Positions 45,661 through 54,362 of a stretch of DNA of 64,000 nt are shown piece by piece. This DNA comes from Chlorobiota bacterium. GTDB taxonomy: Bacteria; Bacteroidota; Ignavibacteria; Kapaibacteriales; NICIL-2. A program made the position numbers and the translations under genes. The DNA lies in NCBI GenBank assembly GCA_026415505.1, contig JAOAGY010000039.1, positions 37,183-101,182 of the forward strand, in the 5' to 3' direction. The notes beneath the pieces are model-generated. The model worked only from the letters and a program-made list of their open reading frames with translations, was not told where the DNA came from and ran no database searches. Within the stretch, counting starts at the first letter, position 1, and each line of letters opens with the position of its first letter.

Positions 45661-46148
45661 TCCTTTGCCGGCCGGCTTTGGTCGTGCACTGCCGATCGTC
45701 GGTATCGGCACCCGGCTTTCGGTCGATTGCGCTTTGTCGTAACGCCGCTGGCGATCACCGACGCACCGGCGATCGCGCCGTTTTACCTTCAGCTACTTTT
45801 GCCAGGACTCGATCTGCATCAGTGGTCGTAGTGGGGATTCTCGTCGTGCTGGCATCGTCGCTGATGTATTACGTCGAGCACACGCTGCAGCCGGATGCCT
45901 TTCCGCACGTGCCGGCAGCGATGTGGTGGGCAATTATCGCCAGGACCACCGTCGGATACGGCGACGTGCATCCGATTTCGACAGCGGGGAAAATCGTCGG
46001 TGCATTCGCCGCGCTGATGGGAATCGGTTTGGTGGCGCTACCAGCGGCGATTTTGAGTTCAGGCTTTCTCCGCGAATTGCAGCATCGCTATCGGCGGAGC
46101 ACGCACACCTGCCCTCACTGCGGCGCGACGTTCGAAGAGCAGCACTGA
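45661..46148 (+). pseudogene. Voltage-gated potassium channel remnant, S1-S2 and S4 missing
   Basis: One frame at 45661-45831 encodes GRLWSCTADRRYRHP, then GRLRFVVTPLAITDAPAIAP and FYLQLLLPGLDL, the S2-S3 part of a Kv-type voltage sensor, and stops. A second frame (from about 45820 to 46148) begins at S5 (VVVVGILVVLASSLMYYVEH) and runs through the pore filter TTVGYGD, S6 and a C-terminal CPHCGATFEEQH. The arginine-rich S4 helix and the S4-S5 linker that should lie between are absent, as are S1 and most of S2. The gene is therefore a deleted and shifted remnant. The last 34 bp overlap the convergent formyltransferase gene. Confidence 0.72.
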
Positions 46149-46999
46149 CACGCCAGCCGAAGCTTGACGATACCGTCGCACGTGCGTACCAACACGTGCT
46201 CGTCGTACCGCAGAAGGAGGCTCCCTGCTGGAGCAGCAGCGAAACGTTCGTGCAAGTACTCGTTGACGATCGGCTCGGCATCGAGCGCGACCACGGAATC
46301 GCCGCTTGCGAAGCGCACGATGCAGCCCTGCGTGGGAACGCCGAACGCTCGCACACGACGGATCAACTCGCTGCTGGTGACAGTAGCTGCATCGCACTCT
46401 CTATCGGAGCGACGCCGCGTATAGTAGCTCGGTTCGCCTCGCTGCGGCGTGCCCTCGAACGCGAAACCGCTTGCAGCCAGTGTGTCGAGTGCTGCTTGTG
46501 TCGCCTCGGCTTCGAGCATGCGCACGACGGCATAGAGCAAGCCGAGATCGAGATCGGACGTCCGCTCGATACACCGTTGCGCCACGATCGGACCGGTATC
46601 GAAGTCTTCGTCCATCCAGTGCACCGTCGCGCCGATGTGCGGCTCGTTGAACAGTATCCCGCCGTTGATCGGATGATTGCCGCGCAGTCGCGGCAGACAC
46701 GACGGATGCACATTGGCAAAACGCGCGGTCGGACGCTTCTGCCGAAGCTCGGCGATCGGCAGCAACCACGGGCATCCGACCGACAGCAGCAGATCGAAGG
46801 GCTCGCCGACAATCGCTGCAAGGGCAGCGCTTTTGTCGCGCTTGTCGAACGACCGCACGCGAACACCACGCTGACGAGCGCTGCGTTCCAAATGCGATCC
46901 AGCGATGGCAATGCAGCAATCGAGCTGGACGGCAGGATGATCGAGCACAACGTCGAGTACGCTGTCGCGCTGACCGACCAGCAGCAGACGCGTGGTCAT
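46115..46999 (-). CDS. Formyltransferase family protein
   Basis: A 294-residue enzyme with the formyltransferase N-domain (PF00551): catalytic Asn96 and His98 in FANVHPSCLPRLRG, GNHPINGGILFNE, and Asp134 in DEDFDTGPIV. A C-terminal domain of about 100 residues follows and is not clearly Fmt-like. Together with its FemAB-like partner (ATGA overlap at 46996-46999) a role in N-formylation of a sugar or cell-envelope component from formyl-tetrahydrofolate is plausible but inferred. Methionyl-tRNA formyltransferase is less likely, because the sequence around the catalytic site and the context do not fit. Confidence 0.7.
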   Translation of the reverse strand: MTTRLLLVGQRDSVLDVVLDHPAVQLDCCIAIAGSHLERSARQRGVRVRSFDKRDKSAALAAIVGEPFDLLLSVGCPWLLPIAELRQKRPTARFANVHPSCLPRLRGNHPINGGILFNEPHIGATVHWMDEDFDTGPIVAQRCIERTSDLDLGLLYAVVRMLEAEATQAALDTLAASGFAFEGTPQRGEPSYYTRRRSDRECDAATVTSSELIRRVRAFGVPTQGCIVRFASGDSVVALDAEPIVNEYLHERFAAAPAGSLLLRYDEHVLVRTCDGIVKLRLACQCCSSNVAPQ

Positions 47000-48081
47000 G
47001 CCGTCACCGTCCGACGGTCGAACTCGCCGATGCGGTAACGCAAAAAGTAGCTTCTGTAACGCTCGGCACGCTCGGGATTGCGCCGCTCCCAGTCGGCACA
47101 CAGCGCCCGATACGCCGCCGGTTCGTGTACACGCGTGCCGATAAAAACAGGCAGGTGACGATTGCCGAACTTCGATTTGTAGCGATAGAGCGAATCGTCC
47201 GGATCGGCGGTTGTGCCGCCACCGAAACTGACCGCCCGGCAACCGAGCTCCTCGGCTGTTTGCAGCAGCATCGCAAACAGCGCGTCGTTCGGTCGGAACG
47301 CCCAGAATCGCTCGTCGGATGCGCCGAGGTGGTAGGTGAGCACATCGCCCCATCGAAGCACCAGCAATGCAGCGATGGGCTCGTCCTCGACAAGCGCGAC
47401 GAGGTACCACGCACTGTTGCCGAGCCACGCGGCAATAGCAGCGAATTACTCGCGCGGAAAGCGATAGAACGCATCCATGCCGAGCCGCACAGCAGTGCGC
47501 TCGTAGAGTCGTGCGAACATGTCGATACCGTCGGATGCGTCCCACCGCTCGATGCGCACACCGCTGCGCATAGCTTTCGCAATGTTGCGACGCGTTGCGC
47601 TATCGAGTGCGGCGATCGCTTCGGCGGGCGGCGTCGCGTACACGTTCGTGCGAACGCAGCGATATTCGGCTCGCCGCGCCAGCAACGGTTCCTGATGCAA
47701 CAACGGATGCTGCCGCACAAACTCGGCAACGACACCATGAGCGCGCATCCACTGATCGACCGCATCGTTGAACCGGGCGAACGCTTCGGGCGATGCCGGC
47801 GCGGACGTGACGATACCACCGTAGCCGTAGAACGACTGCGCGTCGTGGCGCCAATGCGCGTCGAGCGCCATCGGCAGCGGCTTGAGCAAAAAGCAGTAGA
47901 GGAACTCGACGCCATCGAACGTATCCCAGAGCGCGACAGCGGTTCCCTCTTCCCATTCGAGCCATGTCGCGCAGTATCGCGGATCGGCGTAAATGTCGCA
48001 CCGATCGGCAGGCAAACGTTCGAGGCACGCTCGCCAACGGTCGGGGATCGTTTCGCCAGCGGTGAACATCCATGTTTCCAT
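46996..48081 (-). pseudogene. FemAB/GNAT-like acyltransferase with an in-frame stop
   Basis: One continuous reading frame of 362 codons is interrupted by a single TAA at 47448-47446. Before it: MDAFYRFPRE. After it: FAAIAAWLGNSAWYLVAL, DEPIAALLVLRWGDVL and the FGGGTTADPDDSLYRYKSKF motif of FemAB/FemX-type double-GNAT proteins, which use aminoacyl-tRNA or acyl-CoA for envelope modification. A tyrosine codon (TAT or TAC) is probably what became TAA. The frame is otherwise intact and still overlaps the formyltransferase start. It could be a recent nonsense mutation, a sequencing error or read-through. The ATG at 48081 is the likely start. Confidence 0.75.
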
Positions 48082-48178
48082 CGCCATTGCCCGCGCAAAC
48101 ACAATGCCAAACAACGCCGCGCTTGCTCGTTCGTCTCCAGTTGCCGTTTTCTGTTTTACCACATCGTCGCATCGTTCA

Positions 48179-49291
48179 ATGGACCGACACACTATCGTTT
48201 TACCCGACGAACTCGAGCAGTTGCGCTCGCGCCGTGGCTATCCACTCGTGACGATCGCCATGCCGACGCACCGCGCCTTCCCGGAAAACAAACAGGACCC
48301 CATCCGCTTCAAAGATTTAGTGCGGCAGGTACGCGACCGCTTGGCACAGGAACTCTCCAAGCGCGAGGTCGAACGTGTGCACGAACAACTGGCGACACTG
48401 GCAGAGCGCATCGACTGGGCGCACACGCTCGATGGTCTGGTCGTTTTCGTCGGCGACGGCATCGAGCGCATCGTGTATCTGCCCGTGACAGTGCGCGAGC
48501 GGGCTATCATCGACGAAACGTTCGCCACACGCGATCTGGTCGTCGCACAAAGCCGGCTGCTTCACTACTGGGTCGTAGTGCTCAGCACCGATCGGACACG
48601 GCTGCTCGAAGGATACGGCGATCATCTCGTCGAGGTGGAGTCGGAACACTTTCCGCTCCCTTACGAAGGTCCCCGATCGGGCGATCCGGAGAATCCGCTG
48701 CCGGGTGGTTTCGGCAAGGACCCATCGAAATACCGCGACGAGCAGTATCGGCACTACTTCCGGCGTGTCGACGAAGCGCTGCGCCGGACAATCGGCACAC
48801 AGCATCCGCTGCTGGTCGTCATCGGCGTCGAGCGCAATCGAGCACTGTTTGCCGAAGTGCGATCGCAGCAGTACGAGATCGTCGCCGAACTCGACGGCAG
48901 CATGGTCACGGCGACTCCCCACGAGATCGCAAAACTCTCTGCGCCGGCGCTCGAAAGCTACGTCGAACGCCGCGCGGTCGCAGCGGTCGAGGAGCTCGCA
49001 CGTGCCATCAAAACCGGACTGTACACGTGCTCGATTGCCGAAATGTGGCACTTTTCACAAGAAGGACGCGCCGATCTGCTCATCGTCGAACGCGATTACG
49101 CAGTCGCTGGACGGTGGGATGCCGATCGCCGTACCTTTACGATCGTCGAGGACCCGACCGAACCGGGCGTCATCGACGACGTCGTCGACGACATCATCGA
49201 AGCAACACTCGATCACAAAGGGCGGGTCGTTTTTGTGCCACCGCGAGCGCTGTCGCCCTGCGAGCACATCGCGATGACGCTGCGCTACTGA
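48179..49291 (+). CDS. Bacterial eRF1-like protein (baeRF family 3, hibernation-factor type)
   Basis: A 370-residue soluble protein resembling the bacterial archaeo-eukaryotic release-factor-like families: an N-terminal domain with YPLVTIAMPTHRAFPENKQD and PIRFKDLVRQVRDRL, a middle domain (LLHYWVVVLSTDRTRLLEG) and a C-terminal L7Ae/eRF1-domain-3-like part (EELARAIKTGLYTCSIAEMW). Family 3 members are relatives of Balon, which binds the ribosomal A site in dormancy; no GGQ motif is visible here. The function is inferred from family. It is divergent from the FemAB-like gene and overlaps the convergent marR-like gene by 7 bp. Confidence 0.65.
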   Translation: MDRHTIVLPDELEQLRSRRGYPLVTIAMPTHRAFPENKQDPIRFKDLVRQVRDRLAQELSKREVERVHEQLATLAERIDWAHTLDGLVVFVGDGIERIVYLPVTVRERAIIDETFATRDLVVAQSRLLHYWVVVLSTDRTRLLEGYGDHLVEVESEHFPLPYEGPRSGDPENPLPGGFGKDPSKYRDEQYRHYFRRVDEALRRTIGTQHPLLVVIGVERNRALFAEVRSQQYEIVAELDGSMVTATPHEIAKLSAPALESYVERRAVAAVEELARAIKTGLYTCSIAEMWHFSQEGRADLLIVERDYAVAGRWDADRRTFTIVEDPTEPGVIDDVVDDIIEATLDHKGRVVFVPPRALSPCEHIAMTLRY

Positions 49292-49878
49292 GCAGCGATC
49301 GCTTCGTGATCGGGACAGTCCAACCGCAATTGGAGCGGCACCAAGTCCATGCCGAGCAGTTCGCAGCGGTAGGTCGTGGCATAGGTGCGTTCGTCGTACC
49401 GTAGCCATCGGCACGTCAGGCACATACGCGGCATCGTGATGACGCCGTCGCGCCAGAGCCGGCGGAGAAGCTCGAGCAGAAATTCGTAGCCCGTCTCGCG
49501 ACGTGCTTCCGGAAGCGCCTCGAGCGCAGCGCGGAGCGGGGCGTCCCACTGCTGGAGACGATTGAGTAACTGGCGACCGGCGTCGGTCACTTCCACCACG
49601 GTCGCGCGGCGATCGGTCGGATGCGACCGGCGAACGAGGAGTCCTTTGCGTTCGAGTGCGGAAACGGTGTCGCTCATCGTCGGAACGCTGACGTTCAGCT
49701 CGGCAGCCAACGCCGAGAGCGTCAACCCCTCGCCCTGACGGGTTGCACAGAGCTGGATCACTTGCAATTGCGTAGGATACAGCCCTTCGGCGTAGGCGAC
49801 GCTCCATTGCAGGCTCCGGACGACAGCGCTCAGCCGTTCGATCGCAGCGACGATGGGCACGGATTGGGATGCGTTCAC
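49285..49878 (-). CDS. MarR family regulator with C-terminal cysteine-rich tail
   Basis: About 197 residues from a GTG at 49878; the frame allows an ATG at 49941. The winged helix-turn-helix domain is clear: LYPTQLQVIQLCATRQGEGL, the recognition helix region LSALAAELNVSVPTMSDTVS, and the wing HPTDRRATVVEVTDAGRQ. An extra tail of about 45 residues carries four cysteines (MCLTCRWLRY, YRCELL, RLDCPDH) spaced like a zinc or Fe-S site, unusual for MarR proteins and a possible sensor. It follows the cytochrome P460 gene on the same strand. Confidence 0.78.
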   Translation of the reverse strand: MNASQSVPIVAAIERLSAVVRSLQWSVAYAEGLYPTQLQVIQLCATRQGEGLTLSALAAELNVSVPTMSDTVSALERKGLLVRRSHPTDRRATVVEVTDAGRQLLNRLQQWDAPLRAALEALPEARRETGYEFLLELLRRLWRDGVITMPRMCLTCRWLRYDERTYATTYRCELLGMDLVPLQLRLDCPDHEAIAAQ

Positions 49879-49917
49879 GGATTCACACGATTTCGGTGAT
49901 GCTGTGCAAACATAACA

Positions 49918-49948
49918 CGCGGGGGCGAACACACCGCTCACCCCCGCG
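49918..49948 (-). terminator. Terminator-like hairpin after the cytochrome P460 gene
   Basis: The inverted repeat CGCGGGGG/CCCCCGCG (8 bp, 15-nt loop) lies 15-45 bp downstream of the P460 stop. On the minus strand it is followed by TGTTATGTTTG, a weak T tract. Confidence 0.45.
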
Positions 49949-49962
49949 CAAATCGGCTGCGA

Positions 49963-50454
49963 TCACTGGCGCCACTGGCTGAACACGTAGTCACGGTGCG
50001 CTTGCCCCGTGTGGCATGTGTAGCAGTCCTTGACAGGGTCTTTGACGACGCGCTTGGTGGGATCGCCTCCCGCGAATGCTTCGAATCCCCAGCCGCCGGT
50101 TTCCTTGTACAGCTTGGCGTTTTTGACCATCACGGCAGTGACCTTGCGATTGCCTTCGCTGATGGCGTTATCGGCTTCGGGCGCCTCGAACAGATCGAAG
50201 ACCAGCACCGACCCATCGGGAAACGTCCCGCTGCCGGCTTTGAGCACGCGAAGCGCTTTGTCGTTGGCATAGACGTGGTGAATGCCGCCGAATCCATCGT
50301 AGAGCGGATGACCCGGACGCAAAATGAGCGTTTTCACATGCGTCCACGAGCGATACCCCTCCGGATACGGAACCTGCTTCGTACCGGACGACGCAACGAT
50401 CACAACGGCAAAAATTGCTGCAAGTGCCAGCAAAAGAACAAGTAAACGGCGCAT
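49963..50454 (-). CDS. Cytochrome P460 family c-type cytochrome
   Basis: A 163-residue exported or membrane-anchored heme protein. The N-terminal helix (MRRLLVLLLALAAIFAVVIVAS) is a signal anchor. The mature P460 fold includes YPEGYRSWTHVKT, HHVYANDKAL and VLVFDLFEA, and ends with the heme c site CYTCH at 144-148. Family members bind or oxidise hydroxylamine or nitric oxide, or act as cytochrome c'-beta; the role here is unknown. GGAGG six bases before the ATG at 50454 fixes the start. The consensus promoter at 50515-50545 drives it. Confidence 0.85.
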   Translation of the reverse strand: MRRLLVLLLALAAIFAVVIVASSGTKQVPYPEGYRSWTHVKTLILRPGHPLYDGFGGIHHVYANDKALRVLKAGSGTFPDGSVLVFDLFEAPEADNAISEGNRKVTAVMVKNAKLYKETGGWGFEAFAGGDPTKRVVKDPVKDCYTCHTGQAHRDYVFSQWRQ

Positions 50455-50514
50455 GACGACCTCCGAACAGTGGTTAAACATACGACGAAGTCACTTAGGA
50501 CTCCTTTGCGCATG

Positions 50515-50545
50515 CAAAAATACGCATCACGATCCGTTCATGCAA
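50515..50545 (-). promoter_or_regulatory. Promoter of the cytochrome P460 gene (TTG-N20-TATTTTTG)
   Basis: On the minus strand, TTG at 50545-50543, a 20-bp spacer and TATTTTTG at 50522-50515: an exact consensus match with the same spacing as the Omp85 and tracrRNA promoters. The leader is about 55 nt. A second partial element, TATGTTTA, is at 50482-50475. Confidence 0.55.
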
Positions 50546-50568
50546 GTCCTTCCGAGATTCCAGTGTCG

Positions 50569-50576
50569 TATCTTCG
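50569..50576 (+). promoter_or_regulatory. Candidate -7 element for the hydroxyacid dehydrogenase gene
   Basis: TATCTTCG, 7 of 8 matches to TAnnTTTG, ending 27 bp before the ATG at 50604, with TTC 16 bp upstream. Confidence 0.3.
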
Positions 50577-50603
50577 TAGCGTCACACCGACGAAGAGGCG
50601 CCC

Positions 50604-51590
50604 ATGCGAGCTGCTGTCTATTCAGCTCATCGCTTCGAGCAGCCGTACCTTGCCGCTGCAGCCGCGGACCGTCACGAGCTGGTTTTTCTCGACTACCGCC
50701 TCGATCGGAACACCGCGCAACTGGCTGCCGGCTGTCGCGCGGCGATGCTTTTTGCCAACGACGACGGTTCGGCTCCCGTTCTCGACGAGCTTCGAGGCGT
50801 GGGGGTCGAATTCCTCGCACTGCGGTCGGCAGGATACAACCACGTGGACATCGAGCACGCTCGCCGCATCGGCATGCGCGTGGCGAACGTGCCGGAGTAC
50901 TCGCCGTATGCCGTCGCCGAGCATGCAGTCGCGATGATTTTGGCGCTCGACCGAAAACTCGTCCGTGCGCACAGTCGCGTGCGGGAGCTGAACTTTTCTC
51001 TCGATGGATTGGTGGGCTTCGACCTACACGGGAAAACGGTCGGTGTGTTCGGCGTGGGGCGGATCGGTTCGGTGCTCGTGCGGATACTCCACGGGTTCGG
51101 GTGTCGTGTGCTCGGCTGCGATCCGGTCGAACGCCCGGAGTTGGTCGAGCAGTACGGCTTGGAGTACGTCTCGCTGGAAGATTTGTGCCGCCAATCGCGC
51201 ATCGTCGTTCTCTGCGCGCCGCTCACACCGCAGACGCGCTATGTGATCAATCGCGACACGCTGGCGCTGATGCCCGACGGAGTGATGATCGTCAACGTCG
51301 CACGCGGCGGCTTACTCGATACGCGCGCGGTTATCGAGGCGCTCAAAAAACGGAAAATCGGCTATCTGGGACTCGACGTGTACGAAGAGGAAGCGGGACT
51401 GTTTTTCTACGACCACTCCGAGGACATCGTCAACGACGACCTCATCGCACGGCTTTTGACGTTCCCGAACGTGCTCATCACTAGCCATCAAGCGTTTCTG
51501 ACCGAAGAAGCGCTCGGCAACATCGCCGCAACGTCCATCGCTGCGCTCGATGCGTGGGAACGAGGGCACACCGCGCAGTACGAGCTGTGA
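50604..51590 (+). CDS. ldhA: D-2-hydroxyacid dehydrogenase (D-lactate dehydrogenase-like)
   Basis: A 328-residue NAD-dependent enzyme, probably interconverting pyruvate and D-lactate. The substrate loop is LRSAGYNHVDIEHA, the NAD-binding GxGxxG is VGVFGVGRIGS, the catalytic Arg is in VNVARGGLLDT, Glu in LGLDVYEEEAGLFFYDHS, and His in SHQAFLTEEAL (most relatives have THQAFLT). Length and the FFYDHS block fit D-LDH of the LdhA type. GAGG five bases before the ATG is the RBS. It is convergent with clpC, with 14 bp between the stops. Confidence 0.87.
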   Translation: MRAAVYSAHRFEQPYLAAAAADRHELVFLDYRLDRNTAQLAAGCRAAMLFANDDGSAPVLDELRGVGVEFLALRSAGYNHVDIEHARRIGMRVANVPEYSPYAVAEHAVAMILALDRKLVRAHSRVRELNFSLDGLVGFDLHGKTVGVFGVGRIGSVLVRILHGFGCRVLGCDPVERPELVEQYGLEYVSLEDLCRQSRIVVLCAPLTPQTRYVINRDTLALMPDGVMIVNVARGGLLDTRAVIEALKKRKIGYLGLDVYEEEAGLFFYDHSEDIVNDDLIARLLTFPNVLITSHQAFLTEEALGNIAATSIAALDAWERGHTAQYEL

Positions 51591-51604
51591 ACCGAAAAAA
51601 GCGG

Positions 51605-54109
51605 CTATTCGTCCGCCGTTGCCAGTTCGGCAGCGGCTTCTTCGGGACGCGTCGCTTCGGTGAACGCCAATGCTTTGGCGCTTTGGTCCACGACCGCAAC
51701 GATCCGTGCACCTTCTTTGAACGTTCCGCGCAGCACTTCTTCTGCCAGCGGGTCTTCCAGGTATCGTTGCAGCGCTCGCCGCAGCGGACGCGCACCGTAC
51801 TTTTCGTCGTAGCCTTTTTCGACGAGGAAGTCCTTGGCGCCCTGGCTCAGTTCGAGCGTCATGCCTTGTTGGGCAAGTCGCTTGTAGAGCCGATCCAGTT
51901 GCAGTTCGATGATCTGGTAGATGTGCTCTTTTTGCAGCGGACGGAAGATGATGTAGTCGTCGATGCGGTTGAGAAATTCTGGATTGAACATCCGCCGCAT
52001 CGCTTCTTCGATGGTCTGCTTCATCGCCTCGTATTTGTCGTCGGTTTCCTTGCCCGTTGCAAAGCCGATCTTGCCGCCGGCTTTGACGTCGCGCACACCG
52101 ACATTCGAGGTCATGATGATGATCGTGTTCTTGAAGTCCACGCGACGACCGAGTCCGTCGGTCAAAATACCGTCGTCGAAGACTTGCAGCAGGATGTTGA
52201 ACACGTCCGGATGTGCTTTTTCGATCTCGTCGAGCAAGACGATGCTGTACGGCTTGCGGCGCACTTTTTCGGTGAGCTGACCGCCTTCTTCGTAGCCGAC
52301 ATAGCCCGGCGGTGCACCGATGAGGCGCGAGACGCTGAATTTCTCCATGTACTCGCTCATGTCGATGCGGATGAGCGCATCTTCGGTGTTGAACATGTAG
52401 CGCGCCAGCGCTTTCGCCAGCTCGGTTTTGCCGACACCGGTCGGACCCAAGAACATGAACGAGCCAATCGGTCGTGCGGGGTCTTTCAATCCTGCACGTG
52501 CGCGGCGAATCGCGCGTGCCAGTTGCTCGACCGCTTCGTCCTGACCGACGACTTGCTTTTTGAGTTCGTCAGCCATGCGCAGCAGTTTCTCCGATTCGCT
52601 TTCGGCGATGCGGTTGACCGGAATGCCCGTCATGCTGGCGACGACGTCGGCGATGTCGTCGGCGGTGACGGTGAACACTTGCTCGACGGCTTGTTCTTCC
52701 CACTCCTCTTTGGCGCGTTCGAGTTCGGTTTGGAGCCGTTTTTCTTCGTCGCGGAGCGCAGCAGCTTCCTCGAAACGCTGGGCACGGACGACCTCGGTCT
52801 TCCGCTTGCGCACCTCCTCGATGCGTTGTTCGAGTTCGAGTATCTCTTGCGGCACCGAGTAATTAGCCAAGTGCACGCGCGCGCCGGCTTCGTCGAGCAC
52901 GTCGATGGCTTTGTCGGGGAAGTAGCGGTCGGTGATGTAGCGCTCCGACAGCCGCACGCACGCCGTGATGGCGTCGTCGGTGTAGCGAACGCTGTGATGC
53001 TCTTCGTAGCGATCCTTGATGTTTTCGAGGATTTGGAGCGTTTCTTCGGCGCTCGGCGGATCGACGATGATTTTTTGGAAGCGCCGTTCGAGTGCGCCGT
53101 CTTTTTCGATGTACTGCCGATATTCGTCGAGCGTCGTTGCGCCGATGCACTGGATGTCGCCGCGTGCGAGCGCTGGCTTGAACATGTTCGACGCATCGAG
53201 CGAACCGGACGCCCCGCCCGCCCCGACGATCGTGTGGATTTCGTCGATGAACAAAATGACGTCCTTGGCTTTCTCCAGTTCGTTCATCACGGCTTTCATG
53301 CGCTCTTCGAACTGACCGCGGTATTTGGTGCCGGCGACCAGCGCTGCCAAATCGAGCGTGACGATGCGTTTGTCGTAGAGCACGCGCGGAACTTTCCGCT
53401 CGACGATGCGGAGTGCCAGACCCTCGACGATCGCCGTCTTACCGACGCCCGGCTCGCCGATAAGCACGGGGTTGTTCTTCTTGCGGCGTGCGAGCACTTG
53501 CGCGACGCGCTCGATCTCGCGCTCACGACCGATGACCGGATCGAGTTTGCCTTCGAGCGCCAGCTTGGTCAGGTCGCGACCGAAGTTGTCGAGCACCGGT
53601 GTTTTGACGCGTTCGGTTGTTTCCTTTTTGCCGCGACCGCGCGAGGAGCTGCTCGGACGTTGCGGCGTGCTCTTGCCCGACGTGATCGCGTCGAGTTCCT
53701 TGCGCGCGGCATCGTAGGTGACGCCGAATTGCGAGAGCACTTGCGCGGCGATGTTGTCTTCGTCGCGCAGCAACGACAGCAGCAGATGTTCGGTGCCGAT
53801 GACCTCGCTTTTGTAGAGCTTGGCTTCCAGGTACGTGATCTTGAGCACCTTTTCGGCTTGTTTGGTCAGCGGAATGTTGCCGATCGTCAGCGTTCCGCTG
53901 GTGGTGCGGACGGTGTCCTCGATGGCTTTTTTGAGCCGGTAGAGGTCCACGCCCAGGTTGCGGAGAATTTTGACGGCAATGCCTTCGCCCTCTCGGATGA
54001 TGCCGAGGAGCAAATGTTCAGTGCCGATGTAGTCGTGCCCCAGCCGCAAGGCTTCTTCGCGGCTGAGCCGGATGACTTCCTGCACACGGTTCGAAAAGTT
54101 GCCGTCCAT
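51605..54109 (-). CDS. clpC: ATP-dependent Clp protease ATP-binding subunit ClpC
   Basis: An 834-residue Hsp100 unfoldase that feeds ClpP. Two N-terminal Clp repeats (1-145, [20 protein letters not shown]), AAA+ module 1 with Walker A GEPGVGKT (218-225), a middle domain with a UVR-like coiled segment ([20 protein letters not shown]), AAA+ module 2 with GPTGVGKT (555-562), and the D2-small domain ([20 protein letters not shown]). Length is normal for ClpC. No CIRCE or CtsR-type operator stands out in the 253 bp upstream, which hold no gene. No clpP, mcsA or ctsR is adjacent. Confidence 0.95.
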   Translation of the reverse strand: MDGNFSNRVQEVIRLSREEALRLGHDYIGTEHLLLGIIREGEGIAVKILRNLGVDLYRLKKAIEDTVRTTSGTLTIGNIPLTKQAEKVLKITYLEAKLYKSEVIGTEHLLLSLLRDEDNIAAQVLSQFGVTYDAARKELDAITSGKSTPQRPSSSSRGRGKKETTERVKTPVLDNFGRDLTKLALEGKLDPVIGREREIERVAQVLARRKKNNPVLIGEPGVGKTAIVEGLALRIVERKVPRVLYDKRIVTLDLAALVAGTKYRGQFEERMKAVMNELEKAKDVILFIDEIHTIVGAGGASGSLDASNMFKPALARGDIQCIGATTLDEYRQYIEKDGALERRFQKIIVDPPSAEETLQILENIKDRYEEHHSVRYTDDAITACVRLSERYITDRYFPDKAIDVLDEAGARVHLANYSVPQEILELEQRIEEVRKRKTEVVRAQRFEEAAALRDEEKRLQTELERAKEEWEEQAVEQVFTVTADDIADVVASMTGIPVNRIAESESEKLLRMADELKKQVVGQDEAVEQLARAIRRARAGLKDPARPIGSFMFLGPTGVGKTELAKALARYMFNTEDALIRIDMSEYMEKFSVSRLIGAPPGYVGYEEGGQLTEKVRRKPYSIVLLDEIEKAHPDVFNILLQVFDDGILTDGLGRRVDFKNTIIIMTSNVGVRDVKAGGKIGFATGKETDDKYEAMKQTIEEAMRRMFNPEFLNRIDDYIIFRPLQKEHIYQIIELQLDRLYKRLAQQGMTLELSQGAKDFLVEKGYDEKYGARPLRRALQRYLEDPLAEEVLRGTFKEGARIVAVVDQSAKALAFTEATRPEEAAAELATADE

Positions 54110-54362
54110 CGCTCATCGAAAGAAGTTCGTTGTCATCGTCACGGGCAACGCCGGCACCGGTGCCGACGTCCGATGCAAAGGACGCACACGATGCGCGCTG
54201 ATTGCAGCGCTGCCTGTGGGGAATATCGGCGTCCGCCGCCGGCAAATGTAATGCGCCATCGGGATTTCCGGCGCAGGAGCGTCTGCACAGAAAGAAGTTT
54301 CTCGGAAAAGTCGGCGGTGTGATGGGCAAGGCATCCTCTTTGTGCACCGCCGGCACGATCAC

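Noticed and set aside
54110..54362. A hidden gene or CIRCE/CtsR operator upstream of clpC
   Set aside because: The frames there are short shadows, and no TTAGCACTC/GAGTGCTAA or GGTCAAA-type direct repeat is present.
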